A stretch of DNA of 49,908 bases from Corallococcus sicarius (GTDB taxonomy: Bacteria > Myxococcota > Myxococcia > Myxococcales > Myxococcaceae): contig NZ_RAWG01000034.1 in NCBI RefSeq assembly GCF_003611735.1, positions 1 to 49,908 on the forward strand, given 5' to 3'. The position numbers and the translations under genes were made by a program. Every line of letters begins with the position of its first letter. Position 1 is the stretch's first letter. Under the pieces are notes generated by a model. It was not told where the DNA came from and ran no database searches. It worked only from the letters and a program-made list of their open reading frames with translations. Positions 40,628 through 47,487 of the stretch are shown here, piece after piece.

Positions 40628-40843
40628 CTAGCAGCTGCCGCCAGCGTCCTCGCTGGGGATCTGGCCGCTGTCCTCACAGAGCCTGTGGCTGGGGTGGTAG
40701 ATGTCCTGCCAGATCATCGCGCCAGCGGAGGGGACCAGGGTGTACGTGTAGCCGCCAATGTTCGACATGGCGAAGCCCGTGACGTCGGGGCTGCCCTGAA
40801 CCGTGTCGAGCAGCTCGGAGATGTTCTTGCGCGTGTACCGCAT
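40628..40843 (-). CDS. Precursor-like peptide 1 of the tandem family
   Basis: Peptide of 71 residues from ATG 40843, first gene of the operon. The N-terminus MRYTRKNISELLDTV, GSPDVTGFAMSN, WQDIY (W45) and the two cysteines C56 and C71 (last residue) are shared or aligned with the paralogs. The conserved first 28 residues would serve as the leader, with the core between the conserved Trp and the C-terminal Cys. A promoter-like pair lies at 40886-40914. Confidence 0.82.
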   Translation of the reverse strand: MRYTRKNISELLDTVQGSPDVTGFAMSNIGGYTYTLVPSAGAMIWQDIYHPSHRLCEDSGQIPSEDAGGSC

Positions 40844-40861
40844 GGATGGCTCTCGGGAGGT

Positions 40862-40871
40862 GGGGGGGGGG
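40862..40871 (-). repeat. Run of ten G (C on the transcript) in the leader of the peptide operon
   Basis: Ten consecutive G on the plus strand between the candidate promoter (-10 at 40886-40891) and the first precursor start (40843). Homopolymer runs of this length can slip, changing the leader length; whether this one affects expression is unknown. It may also be prone to sequencing error. Confidence 0.7.
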
Positions 40872-40885
40872 CCGCGAAAATCGGA

Positions 40886-40914
40886 ATCCTAGGAAAGGGC
40901 GCGGAAGGGGGCAA
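40886..40914 (-). promoter_or_regulatory. Candidate sigma70-type promoter of the peptide operon
   Basis: On the minus strand TTGCCC (40914-40909) and TAGGAT (40891-40886) are separated by exactly 17 bp. Transcription would begin near 40879, about 36 nt before the first precursor ATG. The -10 box matches consensus in 4 of 6 positions and the -35 in its first three, so this is plausible but not certain; readthrough from the lipoprotein gene ending at 40922 is also possible. Confidence 0.45.
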
Positions 40915-40921
40915 GCCGGCG

Positions 40922-42106
40922 TTACTTCACGCCCCCGAGCCACGAGCCCCACCGGACGATCTTCGTGCCGCCCTCGGACTCGAGCTTGCCCCCGGCGACG
41001 ACGCGCTCGGTGGTGTTGGAGAGCGGCTGGAAGCGCGCTTCGTAGGGCATGCCGGCGAGCGCCGGGGCCCACGGCTCGGCCGGGGAGGTCTCCGTGAAGA
41101 CGCGCTGGGTGCCCTCCACGTCCTCGCGGCTCTGACGGGTGAGGGCGGGCACGGCGCGGTCCTGCACGGTGAAGGTGGTCCGGGTGGCGGGCGCGGCGGC
41201 GGAAGGCCCCTCCTCCGAGGTCAGCGCCTCCCAGGGCAGGCCCATCAGCAGCTCCTCGAGGGCCTCCGGCTCGGCCTCGGAGAAGTCGGTGCAGGGCGCC
41301 TCGTCGGTGTCGGGGTTGATGGGGGCTTCCGTGCGCAGGAAGTAGCCGCGCTCGGCGGCGAAGCACACGCGCTGCACCCCGGGCGCGGGGCCCACGTCCA
41401 CGCGCCGCTCATAGAAGGCGCCCGGGCCCAGGGGCCGGTCCAGCGAAGGCACGGGGGCGTTGGCGCCCTCCGAGCCCTCGCGGAACTCGCGCAGCGTCAG
41501 CTTGAAGCCGCCGGGGATGTGGAAGCCCGCCGCCTCGGTGCTCGCCTCGAGCAGGCCGCGGGTGAGGTAGAGCGGGCCCGGCGCATTGGCATACACGCGC
41601 GCGCGCAGGGGGCCGTCCACGGGGCGCTGATCACTGACGTAGCGCAGGGCCTCCCAGGTGCGGCCCGCGTGGGTGGGGACCTCCGCGGAGGCCTCGCCCC
41701 CATGCGGCACGTCCAGTGGACGCGTCGTCTCAGCGCGCACGGGGACCAGCAGGTCCTGCGCCAGCCGCGGCTGCGGCAGCGGCTTGCCCGCGTCGTCCGT
41801 GAAGGCCGCGCGCACCCAGACCCACGGCTGCTTCACCGCCACCACCTCCAGCGTCAGCAGTCCGCCCACGGTGCGCGCGGTGCCGCCGCGGGGGTCGGGG
41901 CCCTGGGTCGCGGAGAAGGTGTAGGTGACGCGGTCGCCCACGCGGGCGCGCTTCCAGGCGTCCGCGTCCTGCACGGGCGCGGGCTGCTGGACCTGCGTGT
42001 CCGAAGGGGAGGGGCCGCGCGACTTCGCGCTCTCGCAGCCGGGGAGGAACGACAGGGCCGCGCCTAGCAGCACGGCGACAGGGAAGGGGGAGTGGCGCAT
42101 GGGCAT
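40922..42106 (-). CDS. Lipoprotein of unknown function
   Basis: Protein of 394 residues from ATG 42106; an ATG at 42100 is also in frame. Signal peptide and lipobox (ALSFLPGC) are clear. The mature part begins with a flexible Pro/Ser region, then WKRARVGDRVTYTFSATQGP and a mainly beta structure with conserved blocks (VKQPWVWVRAAFTDDAGKPL, RTWEALRYVSDQRP) and a C-terminal block (YEARFQPLSNTTERVVAGGKLESEGG). It looks like the lipoproteins in myxobacteria that carry a DUF6068-type annotation, though I am not sure of that name. It lies 78 bp before the peptide operon in the same direction. Confidence 0.75.
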   Translation of the reverse strand: MPMRHSPFPVAVLLGAALSFLPGCESAKSRGPSPSDTQVQQPAPVQDADAWKRARVGDRVTYTFSATQGPDPRGGTARTVGGLLTLEVVAVKQPWVWVRAAFTDDAGKPLPQPRLAQDLLVPVRAETTRPLDVPHGGEASAEVPTHAGRTWEALRYVSDQRPVDGPLRARVYANAPGPLYLTRGLLEASTEAAGFHIPGGFKLTLREFREGSEGANAPVPSLDRPLGPGAFYERRVDVGPAPGVQRVCFAAERGYFLRTEAPINPDTDEAPCTDFSEAEPEALEELLMGLPWEALTSEEGPSAAAPATRTTFTVQDRAVPALTRQSREDVEGTQRVFTETSPAEPWAPALAGMPYEARFQPLSNTTERVVAGGKLESEGGTKIVRWGSWLGGVK

Positions 42107-42352
42107 ACGGGACGAGATACACCCGGAGTGCATTCATGCGATGGGTGACTGAGACCCCAGGGCAGGTGACTGATTCAAAGACACCACTGTCCGAATTTCG
42201 GGGCACCCCCTCACAGCGGGCAAAAATCCCGTCAGGGCAGCCACTTGGGACTCCAAGTGTCACGACTCTTTACAGTCTCGCCCTTCTGGCATGGAGTCTT
42301 GGGGCTCCACGCTAATCAACAATTGCCGGCTATTCCCCTCTGGATGCCTGAG

Positions 42353-42368
42353 TGGCCCGACAGTTGCT
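42353..42368 (+). promoter_or_regulatory. Possible sigma54 promoter before the first M57 peptidase gene
   Basis: TGGCCC at 42353-42358 and TTGCT at 42364-42368 have the required 10-bp GG to GC spacing. One change from consensus in the -24 box (C for A). No GGCARNNNTTGCC palindromes lie nearby, so a different activator would be involved. The rest of the 42107-42446 gap is somewhat AT-richer and shows no gene. Confidence 0.4.
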
Positions 42369-42446
42369 GAGTGGGCAGGCACGCGGTCCGCGGCTGACGG
42401 GAAGGTCAGGCGGCTGCGCATCCCCCGACTGAGTGGAGAAAAAGAC

Positions 42447-43214
42447 ATGTTCAAGAAAGCGGCAGTCCTCGTGGCGAGCTGTGGCGCGTTCCTGTCCGGC
42501 TGCGGTAGCGACCCGCAGGTCGAGAACCAGCAGATCGTCTCCAACCTCATCGAGGCTGGTTTCCCCGAGAACGACATCATGGTCGTCGACGACCAGGTGT
42601 ACGTCGGCCGCGACGCGCACGTGACGCTCGAGGCGTCCGCGGAGATGCTCCAGACGGACCAGAGCACCCAGGAGCAGTACCGGACGACCAACCTCGTCGC
42701 CAGCAGCGTGACGAAGATCTGCATCAACCCCACCTCCGGGTTCAACAGCTACACCCGCCTCAGCCAGGGCCTGGACCTGGCCATTGCCAACTACAACGGC
42801 CTGGGGCTGTCCTTCACGATGGCGCGCGGCCCGACCACGGGTTGCAGCGCGAACATCACCGCGACGACCATGTCGGGCGCGGGCGGCTCCGCCGGCTTCC
42901 CCTCGGGCGGTCGTCCCTACGGGACCATCAACATCGGCACCGGCCTGAACACCTACAGCGTTGACGTGAACGAGCACGTCATCACCCACGAGCTCGGCCA
43001 CGCGGTCGGCTTCCGTCACTCGGACTACTACAACCGCGCCATCAGCTGCGGCAGCGGCGGCAACGAGGGCACGGCGGGCGTGGGCGCCATCCTCATCCCC
43101 GGCACGCCGAGCACGGCGACGGTCGGCGGCTCGGTCATGAACTCCTGCTTCCGTTCGACCGAGTCCGGCGAGTGGACCAGCTCTGACCGCACCGCGCTGA
43201 ACGCTCTCTACTAA
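42447..43214 (+). CDS. M57 (HEIGH-type) metallopeptidase lipoprotein, copy 1
   Basis: Exported zinc peptidase of 255 residues with a lipobox (FLSGC). The metal site is H181-E182-x-x-H185 followed by GFRH191 (HELGHAVGFRHSD), the signature of Peptidase_M57. ATG 42447 has GGAGA 7 bp upstream. The mature part has conserved segments shared with the second copy at 44260 (KICINPTSxFNSY, GFPSGGRPYGTI). It probably degrades or processes proteins outside the cell. Near-neighbour S1 and M57 genes suggest a proteolysis cluster. Confidence 0.92.
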   Translation: MFKKAAVLVASCGAFLSGCGSDPQVENQQIVSNLIEAGFPENDIMVVDDQVYVGRDAHVTLEASAEMLQTDQSTQEQYRTTNLVASSVTKICINPTSGFNSYTRLSQGLDLAIANYNGLGLSFTMARGPTTGCSANITATTMSGAGGSAGFPSGGRPYGTINIGTGLNTYSVDVNEHVITHELGHAVGFRHSDYYNRAISCGSGGNEGTAGVGAILIPGTPSTATVGGSVMNSCFRSTESGEWTSSDRTALNALY

Positions 43215-43217
43215 GAC

Positions 43218-44006
43218 ATGGCAACAAGGCCCCCCGGTTTCTTCATGACGCTGCGGGGCCGCATCCTCGTGGGCACCGTCCTCCTTGGCCTCGCGGCCTG
43301 TGGGGAGACGGTGCCCGCGGTGCCGGAAGAGGAGGAGGATCCGCCCGTCTGTGGAACTCCGACCGTGCCGGAGGTGGGAAGCCTTTCGCAGTGCGGCCCC
43401 ACCGCTGACTTCACCCCCATCAACAGCTACCAGGGCGAGCTCGCGGACGGCGTCCAGGCCACCGAAGACGCTGTCGTGCTGATTGAAGGGCGCTGCACCG
43501 GAACGCTGATTGGCGCGGGCGCGGGACCGGTCGTGGTGACCGCGGGCCACTGTGTCGGGCTGGGCGACCGGGTGCTGATGGTCTTCAACTTCGAGGACGC
43601 GTCGGACGGGGACCCGCTGGTGACCGAGGGCACCGTCATCGAGCAGGCGCTCGAACCCGACTACGCGCTCATCGCGCTGGACGTGCTCCCCGCCGTTAGG
43701 CCGGTGGTGCTGTCGGCGCGGTCCAGCGAGCGGCTGGCCATCATCCAGCACCCCCGGGGGCGGCCCAAGGTCGTCGCCGAAGGCGGATACCTGGATTCAT
43801 GCCATCAGCTTGTCTATTACTCGGACCTGGACACCCTGGTCGGCAGCTCCGGCGCGGGCGTGCTCAACGCGCAGGGCCACCTGCTGGGCATCCACACCGA
43901 CGGCGACTGTGACGAAAAGGGCCGCGGATCCAACCGGGGCTGGACCTCGGAGGCGATCGTGGAAGCGTCGCCCTACCTGCAGCCTGGCGACATCGTCGAA
44001 CGCTGA
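43218..44006 (+). CDS. Trypsin-like (S1) serine protease lipoprotein
   Basis: Protein of 262 residues from ATG 43218, which lies 3 bp after the M57 stop; ATG 43245 is an alternative. Signal peptide with lipobox (LLGLAAC). Catalytic triad in the S1 order: His in VTAGHCVG, Asp in EPDYALI, Ser in GSSGAGV. The acidic EEEED segment after the signal is a flexible linker. It is co-transcribed with the M57 peptidase and probably acts at the cell surface. Confidence 0.88.
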   Translation: MATRPPGFFMTLRGRILVGTVLLGLAACGETVPAVPEEEEDPPVCGTPTVPEVGSLSQCGPTADFTPINSYQGELADGVQATEDAVVLIEGRCTGTLIGAGAGPVVVTAGHCVGLGDRVLMVFNFEDASDGDPLVTEGTVIEQALEPDYALIALDVLPAVRPVVLSARSSERLAIIQHPRGRPKVVAEGGYLDSCHQLVYYSDLDTLVGSSGAGVLNAQGHLLGIHTDGDCDEKGRGSNRGWTSEAIVEASPYLQPGDIVER

Positions 44007-44042
44007 GGACCCGCTGGCGCGACGCGAGGAGACGTCACGACC

Positions 44043-44186
44043 ATGTGGCGTCGGTCGGCGTCGGAGCTCGAGCTGGGCATCCGCACGGGCCAGGGGCAGC
44101 CGCGTGTCTCCGGGAGCCTGCAGTTCGACCTGATCCCTGCGGTCGTGTACGCGGTGACCGCGAGCGGCGTGTACGGCGACCACTGA
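44043..44186 (+). CDS. Small open frame, 47 residues, doubtful
   Basis: ATG 44043 to TGA 44186, with GAGGAG 11 bp upstream. The product has beta-type sequence (LELGIRTGQGQPRVSGSLQF, IPAVVYAVTASGVYG) and no signal peptide. It could be a short real gene or the tail of a lost one. No relative recognised. Confidence 0.3.
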   Translation: MWRRSASELELGIRTGQGQPRVSGSLQFDLIPAVVYAVTASGVYGDH

Positions 44187-44194
44187 AGGCCGTT

Positions 44195-44225
44195 GTCAGC
44201 ACTGACGCTCCCATGCCGGGAGCGT
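44195..44225. promoter_or_regulatory. Two adjacent inverted repeats before the second M57 gene
   Basis: GTCAG-CA-CTGAC at 44195-44206 and, overlapping its end by two bases, ACGCTCCC / GGGAGCGT around the loop ATGCC at 44205-44225. The second can form a terminator-like stem without a T-run. They lie 34 bp before the ATG at 44260 and may separate the two transcription units or bind a regulator. Confidence 0.4.
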
Positions 44226-44259
44226 GGGAAGAACCGCATCACGAATCGGGGGAACGAAC

Positions 44260-45036
44260 ATGTTCAAGAAAGCGGCAGTCCTGGTGGTGAGCTGTGGCGC
44301 GGTGCTGTCCGGCTGCGGTACCGATGACCCGCGGATCGAGAACGAGCAGACCGTCTCCAACCTGGTCGAGGCCGGGTTCCCCGCCAGCGACATCCGCATC
44401 TTCGAGGACGCGGTGTACGTGGGGAACGACGCGCTCGTGTCGCTCCAGGCCTCCCAGGAGATGCTCCAGCCCGGCGAGGGGAGCCAGGAGCACTACCGGA
44501 CGACCAATGTCGTCAGCAAGAGCCTGACGAAGATCTGCATCAACCCCACCTCCACGTTCAACAGCTACGCCCGGCTGAGCGAGGGGCTGAACCTGGCCAT
44601 CGCCAACTACAATGCCCTGGGGCTGTGTTTCACCATGGTGCGGGGGCCCTCCACGGGCTGCAGCGCGACCATCACCGCGACGACCATGCCCGGCGTCAGT
44701 GGCTCGTCCGGGTTCCCTTCGGGGGGGCGTCCCTACGGGACCATCTCTATTGGCACCGGGCTGAACAGCTACAGCGCCGACATGAACGAGTACGTCATCA
44801 CCCACGAGCTGGGCCATGCGTTCGGTCTGCGCCACTCGGACTTCTACTATCAGGCCGTCAGCTGCAACACCGGTGGCAATGAAGGCACCGCGGGCATCGG
44901 TGCCATCCACATCCCCGGGACGCCGACCACGGCCACGTATGGCGGGTCCATCATGAATGCCTGCCCCAGGAACCCAGAGACGGGCGAGTTCACCAGCACG
45001 GACATCATCGCGTTGACGTCCCTGTACAAGTGCTGA
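44260..45036 (+). CDS. M57 (HEIGH-type) metallopeptidase lipoprotein, copy 2
   Basis: Protein of 258 residues, paralog of the gene at 42447, with the first 10 residues (MFKKAAVLVV) and the metal site HELGHAFGLRHSD (H182) almost the same. The lipobox (VLSGC) is kept. The C-terminus has an extra KC. The two copies differ mainly in the segment after the signal peptide (EAGFPASDIRIFEDAVYVG). It arose by tandem duplication with the S1 gene lying between. GGGGGAACGA precedes the ATG. Confidence 0.92.
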   Translation: MFKKAAVLVVSCGAVLSGCGTDDPRIENEQTVSNLVEAGFPASDIRIFEDAVYVGNDALVSLQASQEMLQPGEGSQEHYRTTNVVSKSLTKICINPTSTFNSYARLSEGLNLAIANYNALGLCFTMVRGPSTGCSATITATTMPGVSGSSGFPSGGRPYGTISIGTGLNSYSADMNEYVITHELGHAFGLRHSDFYYQAVSCNTGGNEGTAGIGAIHIPGTPTTATYGGSIMNACPRNPETGEFTSTDIIALTSLYKC

Positions 45037-45105
45037 TCCGCGGGTACTACTCCACCTGCGTGCGGGGTCGGTGAGCCCGCGCTGATCAGCCCCCAGGTGA
45101 ATGAC

Positions 45106-46458
45106 ATGCCCTCCCTTCATGGACGCTTCTTCGCGGCCCGCGGTGTCCTCGCGGGCCTCCTGTTCGGAGCCCTGGCGGCCTGTGGTGGCGACACGGCTCC
45201 GGGCCCCGGCGGTCCCTCCGACGCGGGTGTGTCCAGGCCGGATGCGGGCGTGGATGCGGGCCTGCCGCCGCCGGAGATTGTTCCCATTCCCAGTGAGCAG
45301 GTGACGCTCTCCGGGCATGCCTACCGTGCGTACCAGCGCCCCGGTGACACCTTCCGCATCGTCTGCGAGGAGCCCTGTCCCATCGAGGAGAGGTACCTCT
45401 TCGCGCGCTACGCGGGCTTCCTGGCGGTGAAGGACGACCTGCTGTCGCTGACCGGGGTGGACGTGCCGTCGCGGCTGACGCCGGTGGACATCCACCTGAC
45501 GGGTGACAGCCTCTGTGGGCCCCGGGTGGGAACCGTGGCCGGGTCGTCGTTCATGAACGTGACCGACCTCGCGCCGGGGCCCGGGTCGAACGTCTGTCTT
45601 TGGGAGCTGGAGGCCTCCCGGGCTCCGCTCCCGGAGGTCGCGCGACCCTTGACGGTGGAGAACGCCCTGGCGCGTGAGAACCAGGTGCTGCTGGCGCACG
45701 AGTATTCGCATGTCGTGCTCTTCCTTCGTCATGAGCTGTCCTACGAGTGGGTGGTGCGCGCCATCTCGTACCGGGTGGGAGGACAGGCGGACAGCTTCTG
45801 CTCCCCGATGAACCGGCAGTTCGCCCCCACCGCCTGGGAGCTCTGCCAGCGCAACGGAATGGACTACGCGCAGCTGGCTGAGAGCCTGCGGAGGCTGGAC
45901 GCGCTGTGGGTCGCGGGCGAGGGGCTTGAAGACCTCTACCGGGACGTGCCACGCGCCACGTCGGCGTATCAGTACCGGCGCATCCTGGACGGGCTGGTGG
46001 GGAGCGACACGCTGGCGGCGTGCCTGGCGGGCGGTGAGCTGTGGGCGAACCAGTGCGGGGACGCCGCGAGGTTCACGCCCGCGGGGGGCACGGTCACGAT
46101 GTATGGGGGCCTGGTGCACTGGGACCTGCCCGCGGGGGCGCTGAGCGCGGACGTCCAGGTCGAGCCGGGGACCTGGCGCAAGGGGATGGTCGTGCCGGAG
46201 CCGTGGTACCCCTTCATGTTTGCTCACGGCTATTCCTTCGAGCCGGCGTCCGTCACGTTCAATCAGCCGGTGCGGCTGACCGTGCGGTACGACCCGGCGC
46301 TCATGCCCGACGCCAGCGCGGAGTCGTCACTCACGCTCTACCTGCGGCCGGACGCCCAGCCGGCCCAGGCCGTTCCCGGTGCGGTGGTGGATCCGGTGGC
46401 CCATACCGTCAGTGCGCTCGTCACGAAGCTGGGGCGCTACGTCATCGCGCCCCGGTGA
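45106..46458 (+). CDS. Lipoprotein with an HExxH zinc-peptidase-like motif
   Basis: Protein of 450 residues. ATG 45106 has AGGTGA 5 bp upstream. Signal peptide with lipobox (LFGALAAC), followed by a Gly/Pro/Asp-rich linker. The motif HEYSH (198-202) within LLAHEYSHVVLFLRHE, a long alpha-helical region and a C-terminal beta domain (SVTFNQPVRLTVRYDP, HTVSALVTKLGRYVIAP; typical of fibrillar or ZU5-like modules) are visible. Likely a metallopeptidase of unassigned family anchored at the outer membrane. Follows the M57 gene in the same direction, 69 bp away. Confidence 0.8.
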   Translation: MPSLHGRFFAARGVLAGLLFGALAACGGDTAPGPGGPSDAGVSRPDAGVDAGLPPPEIVPIPSEQVTLSGHAYRAYQRPGDTFRIVCEEPCPIEERYLFARYAGFLAVKDDLLSLTGVDVPSRLTPVDIHLTGDSLCGPRVGTVAGSSFMNVTDLAPGPGSNVCLWELEASRAPLPEVARPLTVENALARENQVLLAHEYSHVVLFLRHELSYEWVVRAISYRVGGQADSFCSPMNRQFAPTAWELCQRNGMDYAQLAESLRRLDALWVAGEGLEDLYRDVPRATSAYQYRRILDGLVGSDTLAACLAGGELWANQCGDAARFTPAGGTVTMYGGLVHWDLPAGALSADVQVEPGTWRKGMVVPEPWYPFMFAHGYSFEPASVTFNQPVRLTVRYDPALMPDASAESSLTLYLRPDAQPAQAVPGAVVDPVAHTVSALVTKLGRYVIAPR

Positions 46459-46594
46459 GAAGAGCAGGCGAGCGGACCCATGAGTCACGGGACTGACGGC
46501 TTTCCGCTGTCAGCTCCCGTCACTATGCTGGAGACCGGAAACCGGCACGAAACATCGGACCCCTTGTCGGTTCACCCTGAAAGGAAGGGTTGAG

Positions 46595-46798
46595 ATGCGT
46601 CTCTCCGTCAAGAAGGCAGGCCGCGTGGTGCTCGCCATGCTCACGGGTGCCTCCATGTCGTTTGGTCTCACGCTGGCATTTTCCACGCCCGCGCAAGCGT
46701 CGCAGGTGGAGTGCGGTGCCACGGAGTGCAACCAGAGCTGTCAGAGCAAGGGCTTCCGGTTGGGCAAGTGCGTCAACGGAGCCTGCACCTGCTTCTGA
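46595..46798 (+). CDS. Secreted defensin-like (CSalphabeta) peptide
   Basis: Peptide of 67 residues. Signal peptide ends near PAQA (residue 35). The mature part has six cysteines with spacing C40-x4-C45-x3-C49-x9-C59-x4-C64-x-C66: the CxxxC helix pair, the CxC strand pair and a GKC gamma-core that define CSalphabeta defensins. Expected disulfides are 40-59, 45-64 and 49-66. Defensin-like peptides of this type have been reported in myxobacteria (AdDLP of Anaeromyxobacter); this would be another. ATG 46595 follows AAGGAAGGG. A strong hairpin after the stop ends the gene. Confidence 0.8.
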   Translation: MRLSVKKAGRVVLAMLTGASMSFGLTLAFSTPAQASQVECGATECNQSCQSKGFRLGKCVNGACTCF

Positions 46799-46830
46799 GT
46801 GACCTGGTGTGAGAACCCCCTGAATGCGAG

Positions 46831-46860
46831 GCGAGGCCCGGACGCGCTGCCGGGCCTCGC
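46831..46860. terminator. Strong hairpin between convergent genes
   Basis: GCGAGGCCCGG (46831-46841) pairs perfectly with CCGGGCCTCGC (46850-46860) around an 8-nt loop. It lies 33 bp after the defensin-like gene and 16 bp after the convergent gene that ends at 46877, so it can serve both as a terminator. Confidence 0.8.
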
Positions 46861-46876
46861 TGGAAGAGAGGACTGC

Positions 46877-47182
46877 TCAGCTCTCGGCGGACGCGGTCTG
46901 CTCGGTGTCCGGGTGCGCGCCGCCGCAGACAGGCGCGGCGGCCTCGGACTGACGGGCCTCGCCTTCCGACACGGAGGCGGTCGTGACCTGTGATCCGGGG
47001 GCAGGCTCAAAGCAGTAGCCCGCCGCCTCACACGTGGTGCGATAGGTCCCCTCGTAACAGCCTGAATCGCAGGTCAACCACATGCAGGTCTCATCGCACT
47101 GCGGCGGATAGGCAAAGGCAATCGAGGGTGCGAGGGAAAGAACAGCCGAGACACTCATCAGGGATCTCATCAGCGTGCGCAT
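46877..47182 (-). CDS. Small secreted Cys-rich protein
   Basis: Protein of 101 residues from ATG 47182 with GGAG 5 bp upstream. Signal peptide (SVLSLAPSIAFA) then YPPQCDETCMWLTCDSGCYE and TCEAAGYCF: seven cysteines within about 35 residues, including four in the pattern CxxxCxxxxCxxxC. The rest is Ser/Ala/Glu-rich and lacks structure. Similar Cys-rich exported peptides are frequent in myxobacteria, without known roles. It is convergent with the defensin-like gene, which may be chance or a shared set of secreted peptides. Confidence 0.7.
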   Translation of the reverse strand: MRTLMRSLMSVSAVLSLAPSIAFAYPPQCDETCMWLTCDSGCYEGTYRTTCEAAGYCFEPAPGSQVTTASVSEGEARQSEAAAPVCGGAHPDTEQTASAES

Positions 47183-47487
47183 GTGTGCTCCATGTGAGGG
47201 GGACTGCGTTGCGAGTGTGAGCCTCTTTGGGAATGGGGTAAATGCGCCATTTCGCATGAGCCACCGCGACACGGTGGAGTGTGTCTGACGACCCTGGGTC
47301 CATGGTTGTCACGAAGTAAATTTCTGCCGTGACGGTTGGCTGATTTTGATGTGCCGCAATGTGTAAAGCCGGCATTTGCGGTAATCCACTGAGGGTGATA
47401 GATGTCTTCACGCCGCGTCCCTGTTGGGCGTGCGCTCGTGGCAACCCCTGTTCATCCCCGTCCCTGGCCTCCCCACATGGAGAACGC
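47183..47487. other. AT-richer divergent promoter region with two inverted repeats
   Basis: No gene is seen in these 305 bp between divergent secreted-protein genes. The base composition is clearly less GC-rich than the coding sequence. GTCACG (47308-47313) pairs with CGTGAC (47328-47333), and CCGCAA (47354-47359) pairs with TTGCGG (47376-47381). Both could be binding sites for regulators of the neighbouring genes. Confidence 0.45.

Noticed and set aside
40125..40843. Precursor peptides as lanthipeptides, lasso peptides or Nif11/NHLP-type precursors
   Set aside because: No LanB/M/C, lasso cyclase or YcaO gene is in the operon, and the leader lacks the known signatures of those families.
38762..42067. 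Plus-strand open frame of about 1100 codons across the peptide operon
   Set aside because: Antisense to the GH57-DUF1611 gene and to three peptide genes with good ribosome binding sites; composition is that of a GC shadow.
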